From the NCBI GenBank assembly GCA_900545345.1, contig UQYQ01000004.1, positions 62,001 to 126,000 on the forward strand: a stretch of 64,000 nucleotides of DNA, given 5' to 3'. Below the pieces are notes generated by a model that ran no database searches, was not told where the DNA came from, and saw nothing but the letters and a program-made list of their open reading frames with translations. Source of the stretch: an uncultured Ruminococcus sp. GTDB lineage: Bacteria > Bacillota > Clostridia > Oscillospirales > Ruminococcaceae. The translations under genes and the position numbers were made by a program. Position 1 is the first letter of the stretch; every line of letters begins with the position of its first letter. This document shows positions 52,177 through 59,858 of the stretch, piece after piece.

Positions 52177-52248
52177 ATTTTATCACTGCTAACAGTGAAT
52201 TTCAATTGACGATTAATACAAGGTTAACAGTGAATTTTTGTGTATAAT
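52177..52248. promoter_or_regulatory. module 3 divergent promoters and operators
   Basis: Partner promoter (minus): TTGAAA 52200-52205, TAAAAT 52177-52182, 17-base spacer filled by CACTGCTAACAGTG. A second half-site TAACAGTGAATTT recurs 35 bases on at 52225, just before TATAAT (52243-52248) of a plus-strand promoter that gives a leader of about 115 bases to the RHH genes. Confidence 0.7.
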
Positions 52249-52368
52249 GTATATAAAATATCGGAACTAAAAGTGAAGGCTATGATAATTAATATCAATG
52301 AGTTCACTAAGAGGTTGCATAATAAATGCTGATTAACTGTTTTTTATAAATATTAAGGTGGTGACGAT

Positions 52369-52551
52369 ATGGCTGTCAGCGAAGCACATAAACGCGGTAA
52401 TCGCAAGTGGGATAAAGAAAATATGAAGATTGTAGCTTGTAAGCTTAGAAAAGAACAAGCAGAAAGGTTTAAGCAGTATGCAGAGGATAACGGAACGACC
52501 GTAAATGCATTAATTAAAAATTTTGTGCTTGAGAAGATAGGAGATAAGTAA
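52369..52551 (+). CDS. module 3 RHH-like protein A (divergent type)
   Basis: A 60-residue protein MAVSEAHKRGNRKWDKEN followed by MKIVACKLRKEQAERFKQYAE and a second helix TVNALIKNFVLEKI. It shares the layout of the module RHH proteins but lacks the usual KGKKERI and the NGFINRA-type second helix, so it is a distant paralogue. AAGGTGGTG precedes ATG. It is 22 bases ahead of protein B in one transcript. Only module 3 has two RHH genes. Confidence 0.65.
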   Translation: MAVSEAHKRGNRKWDKENMKIVACKLRKEQAERFKQYAEDNGTTVNALIKNFVLEKIGDK

Positions 52552-52573
52552 GATTTAATGAGGTGTAAATAAA

Positions 52574-52759
52574 ATGCCTGTAAGCAAAGCACAGCAAAAA
52601 GCAGTGGCAAAATATATGAAAGAGAATTATGATAATTTTCAAATTCGAATGCCCAAAGGCAAAAAAGAGCGTATAAAATCTCATGCTGATAAAAACGGCG
52701 AAAGCTTGAACGGCTTTATTAATCGTGCCATTGACGAAGCAATGGAAAAAGATAAATAA
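52574..52759 (+). CDS. module 3 RHH-like protein B
   Basis: A 61-residue basic protein starting MPVSKAQQKAVAKYMKENYD. The strand NFQIRMPKG is followed by KKERIKSHADKN and ESLNGFINRAIDEAM. The outward strand residues are Gln, Arg, Pro, unlike modules 1, 2 and 5 and close to module 4 (His, Arg, Pro). Its site is GAGGTG. With protein A it may form a heterodimer, or A may have taken another target; neither can be decided here. Confidence 0.7.
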   Translation: MPVSKAQQKAVAKYMKENYDNFQIRMPKGKKERIKSHADKNGESLNGFINRAIDEAMEKDK

Positions 52760-52812
52760 AGTGAACTGTGTATGGGCGTCAATGCCGAATTATTTGTTAA
52801 GTGTATTTTAAA

Positions 52813-53020
52813 TTAACAATTGGTTGCGAATTATCTATTTGTTTGACCTGCCGTTGTACAATTTTTAACATTTATTAAACTTTTTAATAGGCAGAGTGAG
52901 TGCAGGGCTCAGCCCTGCCGCTGGTTGACAAGTGGGTGCTGATACTAAAAATATAAACGCGTGATACGAATTATCACAATGCACAGAATAAAAACGCGAA
53001 TTGGATCCAACGTCACGTTG
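52813..53020 (-). repeat. family-1 repeat and twin hairpin-promoter segments before gdpP
   Basis: Family 1 at 52849-52923 with hairpin GCAGGGCTCAGCCCTGC, identical to that in dapB. It runs into TTGACAAGTGGGTG (52924). The pattern recurs at 53006-53035, where the hairpin CCAACGTCACGTTGG runs into TTGACAAATGGGTG. No ORF in between. Confidence 0.65.
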
Positions 53021-53021
53021 G

Positions 53022-53050
53022 TTGACAAATGGGTGTTGATGGTATAAAAT
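53022..53050 (+). promoter_or_regulatory. likely gdpP promoter, with repeat-derived minus-35
   Basis: TTGACA (53022-53027) follows the repeat hairpin directly; TAAAAT (53045-53050) is 17 bases on. The gdpP start is 45 bases further. Confidence 0.6.
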
Positions 53051-53094
53051 AAAATATCAGCTTAAATTTTTTAACGAAAGGGGGAGCGGGAAAC

Positions 53095-55068
53095 TTGAAA
53101 AACAGATTATCTCCCATATTTATTGTATCGTATTTAATACTCGGAGCAATCGGGCTTTTTTCCTCATGGTGTATTTACGGAATGACAGAATACAGAAAGC
53201 TTGGATTTGCTCTGTTTGCGGCTGCTGTAATAAGCTTTATTCTAATGACATTTGAGGCAGTGATTTTTTATAAAAACCGAATAAAATATATTGCCAAAAT
53301 GTCAAAGGATATATCTTTTACACAGAGAGAAACCCTATATAATTTTCCTGCACCTGCTTTTATTATTGATGAAAATAATATAATAGTATGGATAAACTCT
53401 CGTTTTGACAAGGAAGTTTTTAAGGAAAAAGAGGCTTTCGGTGCCAAGCTGGATGAGCTTATGGATATAAACTTCAGTAAGCTTTTTACCAAAAAAGGTA
53501 CTCTTGTTACATATAGGGGAAAATACTATCGTGCTATTGCGACAAAATCCGAGTCGGACGGCTCAAATCTCACGATGATTTATTTTAAGAATGAAACGGA
53601 TTTTATGAATTTGGATTACGAGTTCAAGCAGTCACGCCCGTCGGTTATGATTATATCTGTTGATGATTATGAAGACCTTTTAGAAAACGCAAGAGAGAGT
53701 GAAAAAGCTCATATTCTGGTTGAAATAGAAAAACTTGTCGAAAACTTTATTGACGGAACAACAGGTGTTACAAAGAAAATTGCCAACAACAAGTTTTTTA
53801 TTGTTCTGGAGGAGAGGCATCTTTCTAAAATTATCGAAGACAGATTTGATATACTAGATAAAGCAAGAAAAATCAACATCGGCGAAAGGCAGACTGTTAC
53901 GCTTTCAATCGGCGTCGGTCACGGTGCGAAAAATCTGCTGGAGAGTGAAATTTTTGCCAGACAGGCGCTTGATATGTGCTTGGGGCGAGGCGGAGACCAG
54001 GCAGCGGTTAAAACAAACAACGGTTTTGAGTTCTTCGGCGGTGTATCTAAGGGTATTGAAAAGAGAACTAAAGTAAAGACGAGAATTATTGCAAATGCAA
54101 TAAAAGAAAGCGTTAAGCCTTCAGATATAGTTTTTGTTATGGGCCATAGATTAGCAGACCTTGACAGTGTCGGTTCTGCGGCTGGATTATGCACACTTAT
54201 GCGTCAGATTGGAAAGAAGTCATTTGCAGTTGTCGAGCCTGAAGAGAATCTTTCAGGTGTTTTGATTGACCATGTTAATAAAAATGAGAACGATACATTT
54301 TTTATCCCTCCTGAGCTTGCAATGTCAATGAAAACAGAAAATTCAATGCTGATTATTGTTGACACTCACAATCCTGATATTCTTGACAGCACCCAGTTTT
54401 ATAAAATGTTCGATAAGGTAATTGTTATAGATCATCACAGAAAAATGGTTAAGCATATTGAAAATTCTTTGATTTTCTATCATGAGCCTTATGCATCTTC
54501 AACTTCTGAAATGGTGACAGAGCTTGTACAGTATTTCGGCGATAATATAAAGCTTTCACCGAGCATTGCCGAAAGCCTTTTGGCAGGCATTATGCTTGAT
54601 ACAAAAAACTTTGTTATGAAAACCGGTGTCAGAACCTTTGAAGCGGCGGCTTATCTGAAAAAAGCAGGAGCAGATACAGTTACGGTTAAATCCATGTTCT
54701 CTACTACCTTTGATTTGTACAAGAGAAAAACCGATTTGATTACTAATGCAACTATGCACAAGGGCTGTGCGATTACGGTTACTGCTGACAGCGACTGTGA
54801 CACCATCAGAATTGCCGCACCTCAGGCAGCAGACGAGCTGTTGTATATTGACGGTGTGAAGGCTTCTTTTGTCATTTATCCCGATAACGGAAAAACATCT
54901 ATCTCGGCACGCTCGATAGGTGATATGAATGTTCAGGTAGTAATGGAATCGCTCGGCGGCGGCGGTCATCAGACTATGGCGGGCGGTCAGCTCGAAGTCG
55001 GTCTTAATGAAGCTGAAGCACGGCTTAAAGGTGCTATTGATAAATACATCGAACAAAACCAACGGTGA
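53095..55068 (+). CDS. gdpP: cyclic-di-AMP phosphodiesterase, GdpP type
   Basis: Membrane enzyme that hydrolyses c-di-AMP. The 657 residues show two N-terminal helices (about 8-28 and 36-57), a PAS domain (about 75-155), a degenerate GGDEF domain (about 170-300) and DHH/DHHA1 domains. DHH motifs: GHRLADLDSVGSA, VDTHNP, IDHHRK, and the C-terminal GGGGHQTMAGGQ. TTG start behind GAAAGGGGGAG. rplI and dnaB follow, as in B. subtilis, but split by module 4 and a toxin locus. Its end NQR plus TGA lies in a family-1 repeat. Confidence 0.93.
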   Translation: MKNRLSPIFIVSYLILGAIGLFSSWCIYGMTEYRKLGFALFAAAVISFILMTFEAVIFYKNRIKYIAKMSKDISFTQRETLYNFPAPAFIIDENNIIVWINSRFDKEVFKEKEAFGAKLDELMDINFSKLFTKKGTLVTYRGKYYRAIATKSESDGSNLTMIYFKNETDFMNLDYEFKQSRPSVMIISVDDYEDLLENARESEKAHILVEIEKLVENFIDGTTGVTKKIANNKFFIVLEERHLSKIIEDRFDILDKARKINIGERQTVTLSIGVGHGAKNLLESEIFARQALDMCLGRGGDQAAVKTNNGFEFFGGVSKGIEKRTKVKTRIIANAIKESVKPSDIVFVMGHRLADLDSVGSAAGLCTLMRQIGKKSFAVVEPEENLSGVLIDHVNKNENDTFFIPPELAMSMKTENSMLIIVDTHNPDILDSTQFYKMFDKVIVIDHHRKMVKHIENSLIFYHEPYASSTSEMVTELVQYFGDNIKLSPSIAESLLAGIMLDTKNFVMKTGVRTFEAAAYLKKAGADTVTVKSMFSTTFDLYKRKTDLITNATMHKGCAITVTADSDCDTIRIAAPQAADELLYIDGVKASFVIYPDNGKTSISARSIGDMNVQVVMESLGGGGHQTMAGGQLEVGLNEAEARLKGAIDKYIEQNQR

Positions 55069-55175
55069 GCCGCCACAGGCTCTTCTGCCTTTGAGAATTT
55101 TGTTGTAAAGGAAAGTTTGAGCAACGGCGGGTTGGAGTTTTTCAATTTATAATTGAAAATGGATAATGGATAGTC
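55060..55175 (+). repeat. family-1 then family-3 repeat between gdpP and partner 4
   Basis: CAACGGTGAGCCGCCACAGG holds the gdpP stop; TCTGCCTTTGAGAA, AAAGGAAAGTTTGAGCAACG and GCGGG follow to 55137. Then TTTATAATTGAAAATGGATA, almost the same as behind nadB. Confidence 0.8.
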
Positions 55176-55181
55176 TGTTAA

Positions 55182-55412
55182 TCAGATTTCATTTTGATGA
55201 CAGTCAAATATACTTTTACACAGAGAATTGCATAATTTTTTCAGGTCGTAAGCTTGATCTGCAAGACACGCAAATGCTCCTTTAAATCGGGTATCTTCAT
55301 CTGTGTAATCAAGAAATTCCACAAAGATTGATGACAGCCCTGCTATCATTTCGGATTTTGTCTTAATTTCTTGAATATCAGATAATGGTACTTCTTTAAC
55401 CATTCTTCCCAT
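55182..55412 (-). CDS. module 4 partner, small helical protein
   Basis: A 76-residue acidic protein, the most divergent partner. It keeps SEMIAGLSSIF and FACLADQAYDLKKLC with the two Cys positions, but not the ends. ATG 55412 is about 10 bases from AAGGA; a GTG at 55421 abuts the site. It is divergent from RHH 4 and ends at a family-3/family-1 pair. Function unknown. Confidence 0.6.
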   Translation of the reverse strand: MGRMVKEVPLSDIQEIKTKSEMIAGLSSIFVEFLDYTDEDTRFKGAFACLADQAYDLKKLCNSLCKSIFDCHQNEI

Positions 55413-55444
55413 TAATGTCACTTCCTTTCAGTTGGTATGATAAC

Positions 55445-55544
55445 ATTATATAACGGTACCATTATATAATCAATCGGCAAATCAGACAAATATATGCTAT
55501 TTATGCTTGTGAATATTGACTATAGTATACAAATATGATATATT
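55445..55544. promoter_or_regulatory. module 4 divergent promoters and operator
   Basis: Partner promoter (minus): TTGATT 55468-55473, TATAAT 55445-55450, 17-base spacer holding TAACGGTACCATTA (55451-55464), centred on GGTACC. RHH promoter (plus): TTGACT 55516-55521 and TATATT 55539-55544, 17-base spacer. A second operator copy is not clear. Confidence 0.7.
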
Positions 55545-55580
55545 TGCATAAATACTTTAACTTATGAAAGGTGAAGGAAT

Positions 55581-55775
55581 ATGCCTGCAAGTAAAGCTCA
55601 GCAAAGAGCAACTAAAAAATATGATAAAAACCATTATGACGGTATTCATATGAGAGTTCCAAAAGGTAAAAAGGATAAGATTTCAGCCCACGCAAAAGAG
55701 TATGACGGCTCTTTGAATAAGTTTTTGAACCGAGCAGTTGATGAGACTATGAAAAGGGATAAAAATGACAATTAA
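55581..55775 (+). CDS. module 4 RHH-like DNA-binding protein
   Basis: A 64-residue basic protein starting MPASKAQQRATKKYDKNHYD behind GAAAGGTGAAGG. The strand GIHMRVPKG is followed by KKDKISAHAKEY and DGSLNKFLNRAVDETMKR. The outward strand residues are His, Arg, Pro. The second helix is nearly the same as in modules 1 and 5, so the sequence is a mosaic of the others. The stop lies within a family-3 stretch. Confidence 0.7.
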   Translation: MPASKAQQRATKKYDKNHYDGIHMRVPKGKKDKISAHAKEYDGSLNKFLNRAVDETMKRDKNDN

Positions 55776-55882
55776 TAATGGATAATTAATTGTCAATTAT
55801 CCAGTTCGTTCGATCTGCCGTTTTACAAACTATAACATATATCAAACTTGCCAAAGGCAGACTTAATTCAACATCACATTGG
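55765..55882 (-). repeat. family-3 and family-1 repeats after RHH 4
   Basis: TGACAATTAATAATGGATA with AATTGTCAATTATCC (55765-55801), then family 1 at 55815-55880: CTGCCGTTTTACAAAC, ATCAAACTTGCCAAAGGCAG, and a weak hairpin CAACATCACATTGG. It runs directly into the toxin promoter. Confidence 0.7.
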
Positions 55883-55911
55883 TTGACAAATTGTAGTACT
55901 TACGATATAAT
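55883..55911 (+). promoter_or_regulatory. toxin promoter
   Basis: TTGACA (55883-55888) and TATAAT (55906-55911), 17-base spacer. The minus-35 box is the edge of the family-1 repeat. Confidence 0.8.
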
Positions 55912-55980
55912 ATAGCAGTAAAAACGGGTACGATAAATACGGTAGGCGGATTCTCCCTTACAATAAGGGAGGTGATAACT

Positions 55981-56070
55981 ATGGTTACATATTCGGAACT
56001 TTTTGAGTTCATGACTGTTATAATCAGCGTTATCACTCTTTGTATTCTTATATTTTTCAGAAACAAATAG
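55981..56070 (+). CDS. holin-like type I toxin peptide
   Basis: A 29-residue peptide: MVTYSELFEF, a hydrophobic helix (MTVIISVITLCILIFF) and the basic end RNK. This is the form of the small putative holin-like toxins of Firmicutes type I systems. The site GGGAGGTGAT is excellent but sits in the hairpin CTCCC-TTACAATAA-GGGAG (55953-55972), so translation is probably held off. The convergent RNA downstream is the likely antitoxin. Membrane damage on overexpression would be expected from the family; this is inference. Confidence 0.7.
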   Translation: MVTYSELFEFMTVIISVITLCILIFFRNK

Positions 56071-56080
56071 TTTTGACATA

Positions 56081-56206
56081 AAAAAATAAGAAACACCGCC
56101 ATACTCTCACAAAGTAACGGTGTTTCTTAAACATCATATTTTGGGAGAACCGCTTATCGGTACCCTTTTTACACTTATATTATAACATATGATTATTATT
56201 TGTCAA
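56081..56206 (-). ncRNA. convergent RNA, probable type I antitoxin
   Basis: On the minus strand: promoter TTGACA (56201-56206) and TATAAT (56179-56184) with a 16-base spacer, start near 56172, terminator AAGAAACACCG/CGGTGTTTCTT (56088-56128) with a T run, giving an RNA of about 92 bases. It holds the small hairpin ACCG-ATAAG-CGGT followed by TCTCCC, which can pair with the toxin ribosome site GGGAGG. Its 3' half lies just past the toxin stop. Confidence 0.65.
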
Positions 56207-56228
56207 GTGATAAATTATTTGAAAAGTG

Positions 56229-56305
56229 AAGTTTACCGTTGTACATACTTTAACATTCTACAAGTTTGTCAAAGGCAGAGAGCAATCGGCGTCACGCCGC
56301 AGTTT
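56229..56305 (-). repeat. family-1 repeat before rplI
   Basis: TACCGTTGTACATA, CAAGTTTGTCAAAGGCAGAG and the hairpin GGCGTCACGCC. It stands between the toxin locus and rplI. Confidence 0.7.
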
Positions 56306-56322
56306 TGAGAGGAGAATAGATT

Positions 56323-56769
56323 ATGAAAGTTATTTTATTAAAGGACGTAAAAGGTTCGGGAAAAGCAGGTGAAGTTTTAAATGTTGCCGACGGATATGCA
56401 AGAAACTTTCTTTTGGCAAAGGGTTTAGCTTGTGAAGCTAATGCAAAGAACATGAACGAGCTTCAGGGAAAGCAGGCTTCAAAACAGCATAAGATTGATG
56501 TTGAAAAGGCTGATAATGAAGCAATTGCCGAAAAGCTCAAAGACCGGAAGATTGAAATCAAAGCAAAAGCAGGGCAGGGCGGAAGACTGTTCGGTGCTGT
56601 AACTGCTTCAACAATAAGCGATAAAATCAAAGAACTTTATAATATAAACATTGATAAAAAGAAAATCAATCTAAACGGCGAGATTAAAAGCTACGGCGAA
56701 TTCACAGCAAACATTAAGCTCTCGCAGGGGGTTTCATTCTCTTTGAAAATAAGCGTTGATGAAGAGTAG
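56323..56769 (+). CDS. rplI: 50S ribosomal protein L9
   Basis: Binds 23S rRNA near the L1 stalk. The 148 residues have the two-domain form: N-terminal MKVILLKDVKGSGKAGEVLNVADGYARNFLLAKGLA, given here as VKGSGKAGEVLNVADGYARN, then a long connecting helix and the C-terminal domain (GRLFGAVTASTISDKI). GAGAGGAG precedes ATG. It lies upstream of dnaB, the common Firmicutes order, with a family-2 repeat between. Confidence 0.96.
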   Translation: MKVILLKDVKGSGKAGEVLNVADGYARNFLLAKGLACEANAKNMNELQGKQASKQHKIDVEKADNEAIAEKLKDRKIEIKAKAGQGGRLFGAVTASTISDKIKELYNINIDKKKINLNGEIKSYGEFTANIKLSQGVSFSLKISVDEE

Positions 56770-56782
56770 TATAAAATAAAGG

Positions 56783-56868
56783 TTTTCGCTCAAGCCTTTT
56801 TCAAAAGGCTTGCAGGTCAAGGGCGGAGCCATTGTCGCACTCTGCAGAGTGCGAAATTCTTTTACATA
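56783..56868 (+). repeat. family-2 copy between rplI and dnaB
   Basis: TTTTCGCTCAAGCC, the AAGCC-TTTTTCAAAA-GGCTT hairpin, GCAGGTCAAGGGCGGAGCC and the hairpin CGCACTCTGCAGAGTGCG. Confidence 0.75.
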
Positions 56869-56896
56869 TATATAAATAAGGAGCATTATAAAAATC

Positions 56897-58249
56897 ATGG
56901 ATTTTGATATACAGTCAGATTTAACGGGCAAAGAAATTCCATATAGCTTAGAGGCGGAGCAGACTGTTCTGGGCGGTGTGTTGATTGATTCGCAGAAAAC
57001 GCTTCCGACAGTAATAGAAACGCTCAAGCCTGAATGTTTTTATAATGAAAAGCATAAACAGATATTCAGCATAATGCTGAGAATGTTCACTAACAATGAA
57101 ACTGTTGATATTGTAACAGTCGGCAATGAGGCTTTTGAAATCGGCGTTTTTGAAACAAGCATTATGGCTAAAACCTATTTAAAGGGAATGATGGAAAATG
57201 TTCCGTCAATTTCGAATATTGCCAGCTATTGCAAGATAATCGAGGACAAGTTTTATCTCAGGTCGCTAATTGAAACCGCTAAAGATATTATTGACAAAGC
57301 TTCCAGCACGGTTGACGCCGAAAATCTTCTCGATGTCGCCGAGCAGAGAATTTATGACATAAGAAAAGGCAAAGCATCAAACGGACTGACTAAGATTGAT
57401 GAGATTATTATTGAATCTTATGACAGGCTTCAGAAGATTTCGGGAAGCGATAAGGACAAGTTTTTAGGTTCTAAAACGGGATTTGCACTTATCGACAGCT
57501 ATACGACCGGACTTAATAAGTCAGACCTTATTATAGTGGCTGCCCGTCCTGGTATGGGTAAATCGGCTTTTGCACTTAATATTGCAAGAAATATGTGTAG
57601 GACTTCTGACAAAGAAGTCGCTATTTTCTCTCTTGAAATGGGAAAGGAACAGCTTGTAACCCGTATGCTTTCTTCAGAAGCACTTGTAAACAATAATGCT
57701 TTAAGAAGCGGTATGCTTGAAGTCGAGGACTGGACAAAGCTTGCCGAGGGTGCAAGGGCTTTGTCAGAAACACCTATATATATTGACGACACAGCGGGAA
57801 TTACCGTTCCGCAGATGAAAGCAAAGCTTAGACGAATGAGAAATCTCGGACTTGTTGTTATAGATTATCTTCAGCTAATGGAAAGCCCTAACAGGCATTC
57901 AAACCGTGTAACTGAGGTTTCCGAAATCACCAGACAGCTGAAGCTGATGGCTAAAGAGCTTGATGTTCCGGTTATCTGTCTTTCACAGCTTGCCAGAGGT
58001 CCTGAAAACAGAGTCGACCACAGACCTATGCTTGCCGACCTTCGTGAATCGGGTTCTATTGAGCAGGACGCAGATATTGTAATGTTCCTTTACCGTGAAG
58101 GATATTATGATAAAGAAAACCCTAACCAAGGCGACTCCGAGTGTATTATCGCCAAGAACCGTCACGGCGAAACGGGAACTGTAAAGCTTGCATGGCTGGG
58201 TGAATATACGCTTTTCAGAAGTATTGATGTTGTAAGGCAGGAAAATTAA
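56897..58249 (+). CDS. dnaB: replicative DNA helicase
   Basis: Hexameric replication-fork helicase, 450 residues. The N-terminal domain (about 10-115, PYSLEAEQTVLGG) binds primase; after a linker the RecA core has Walker A ARPGMGKSAFALN, EVAIFSLEMGKEQL, Walker B LVVIDYLQLM, ITRQLKLMAKELDVPVI and the arginine-finger region GSIEQDADIVMFLYR. No intein. GGAG is 12 bases upstream of ATG. A terminator follows. Confidence 0.97.
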   Translation: MDFDIQSDLTGKEIPYSLEAEQTVLGGVLIDSQKTLPTVIETLKPECFYNEKHKQIFSIMLRMFTNNETVDIVTVGNEAFEIGVFETSIMAKTYLKGMMENVPSISNIASYCKIIEDKFYLRSLIETAKDIIDKASSTVDAENLLDVAEQRIYDIRKGKASNGLTKIDEIIIESYDRLQKISGSDKDKFLGSKTGFALIDSYTTGLNKSDLIIVAARPGMGKSAFALNIARNMCRTSDKEVAIFSLEMGKEQLVTRMLSSEALVNNNALRSGMLEVEDWTKLAEGARALSETPIYIDDTAGITVPQMKAKLRRMRNLGLVVIDYLQLMESPNRHSNRVTEVSEITRQLKLMAKELDVPVICLSQLARGPENRVDHRPMLADLRESGSIEQDADIVMFLYREGYYDKENPNQGDSECIIAKNRHGETGTVKLAWLGEYTLFRSIDVVRQEN

Positions 58250-58263
58250 TAGAAAATAAATAA

Positions 58264-58293
58264 GCACCGTTTGTTAAAAATAACATTCGGTGC
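58264..58293 (+). terminator. terminator after dnaB
   Basis: Arms GCACCG..TGTTA and TAACA..CGGTGC with an AAAA loop; the T run comes 6 bases later (TTTTTATTT). Confidence 0.7.
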
Positions 58294-58342
58294 GTATAAT
58301 TTTTATTTATAATTATCCAATATCAATTAATGAGGTTTTATT

Positions 58343-59692
58343 ATGCTTGAAAAGGTGAAAACTACTATTTCAAAATTTAATATGCTTAAACCTTGTGACC
58401 GTGTCCTTGTCGGGCTTTCAGGCGGGGCGGACAGCGTTTCGCTTCTTATGTGCCTGAAAGAATTGGGATATAATGTCGGTGCAATTCATATAAATCATAA
58501 CCTCAGAGGCGAAGAAAGCAATCGTGATGAGAGGTTTTGTATTGAGCTTTGTGAACGTCTTGATATTCCTCTGACTGTGAAAAGCATTGATGTTAAGGCT
58601 TATTGCCGAGAAAATAAACTGGGGCTTGAAGAGGGCGCAAGAAAGCTCAGATACAAGGCTTTTTTTGATGTCAAAGCAGATAAAATCTGTACGGCACATA
58701 CGCTTTCAGACAGTGTCGAAACAATGCTTATCAATCTTACGAGGGGAACGGCTTTGAAAGGACTTTGCGGAGTTCCGAATAAGCGGGGGAATATAGTTCG
58801 TCCGCTGATAGAGTGCACCAGAGAGGAAGTAGAGGAGTTTTTGAGTAATCGTGGTATAGATTATGTTACCGATTCGACAAATAACTCAAATGATTATACA
58901 AGGAACAAATTCAGGCATTTGGTGATTCCTGAGATTTTAAAGATAACAAGCGAACGCAACGGAAGTTTTTATAAAAATATAAGCAAGACATTTTTATCAC
59001 TGAATGAAGATGAAGATTATCTGAACAGCGAGGCTGAAAAGCTTCTTGAAAAATCAAAGATTTGTGAAAATGAATATGACTATAACTTGATTTCATCAGC
59101 ACATAACGCAATTAAAAATCGGGTTTTTATTCTTCTTTTGAAAAAGTATGAAGCTGAGGTATCAGCTGCAAAGCTGGCGGATTTAAAAAAAGCCTGCTGT
59201 GAGGGAAAGAAAATAAATCTTAAAAAAAATGTTTACGCACAAAGAAAAACGGGAAAACTAATATTCAGTGACGGCAAAAACAGTTTTGAACCTGAAGTTT
59301 ATTTAAAAGAAATAAGCAAAAACAGCCTCATGTTAAATAGTGTTACAGAAAAATTTTTCAATAAAAAGGTTACAATAAGTATTATTGATGACAGTTCAGG
59401 AATATCTAATATTAATAATGAGTTTACAAAGAAGTTTATTGATTATGATAAAATAAAAGGCAAGATTTTTCTGAGAAACCGCATAAGCGGGGATAAGATA
59501 AGACTTATAAACAGGGGTTTTACGAAGTCTTTGAAAAAGCTTTTCAACGAAAATATTCCGCTTGAAAAAAGGCATGAGGTCGTGGTTTTAAGCGATGAAG
59601 ACGGTGTGATTTTTGTTGAGGGCTTCGGTGCTGATGAAAGAGTGTGTGCGGACTCAAAAACAAAATGTTTTTTAAAGATAGAAATATCATAA
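58343..59692 (+). CDS. tilS: tRNA(Ile)-lysidine synthetase
   Basis: Converts wobble C34 of the CAU-anticodon tRNA-Ile to lysidine. The 449 residues begin with the PP-loop GLSGGADSVSLL, then INHNLRGEESNRDE, AHTLSDSVETMLINL, RPLIECTREEVEEF and DSTNNSNDYTRN; the C-terminal tRNA-binding domains (about 360-449) include LIEKRHEVVVL-type sequence (LEKRHEVVVLSDE). In many Firmicutes hpt lies between tilS and ftsH; here it does not. Confidence 0.95.
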   Translation: MLEKVKTTISKFNMLKPCDRVLVGLSGGADSVSLLMCLKELGYNVGAIHINHNLRGEESNRDERFCIELCERLDIPLTVKSIDVKAYCRENKLGLEEGARKLRYKAFFDVKADKICTAHTLSDSVETMLINLTRGTALKGLCGVPNKRGNIVRPLIECTREEVEEFLSNRGIDYVTDSTNNSNDYTRNKFRHLVIPEILKITSERNGSFYKNISKTFLSLNEDEDYLNSEAEKLLEKSKICENEYDYNLISSAHNAIKNRVFILLLKKYEAEVSAAKLADLKKACCEGKKINLKKNVYAQRKTGKLIFSDGKNSFEPEVYLKEISKNSLMLNSVTEKFFNKKVTISIIDDSSGISNINNEFTKKFIDYDKIKGKIFLRNRISGDKIRLINRGFTKSLKKLFNENIPLEKRHEVVVLSDEDGVIFVEGFGADERVCADSKTKCFLKIEIS

Positions 59693-59858
59693 ATCTATCA
59701 CATTTAAGTTATATACTGATTAAAAATCTGTATCAAACAGAAAGATATAATTTTAAAATCTGTTATTATTAAAATAACAAAAGATACAAAGTACAATGCT
59801 TTAGAAAAATAAAACGCTGATTGCGTCAGGGGTTTCCTTGCAGAATGGAGTTGACAAA

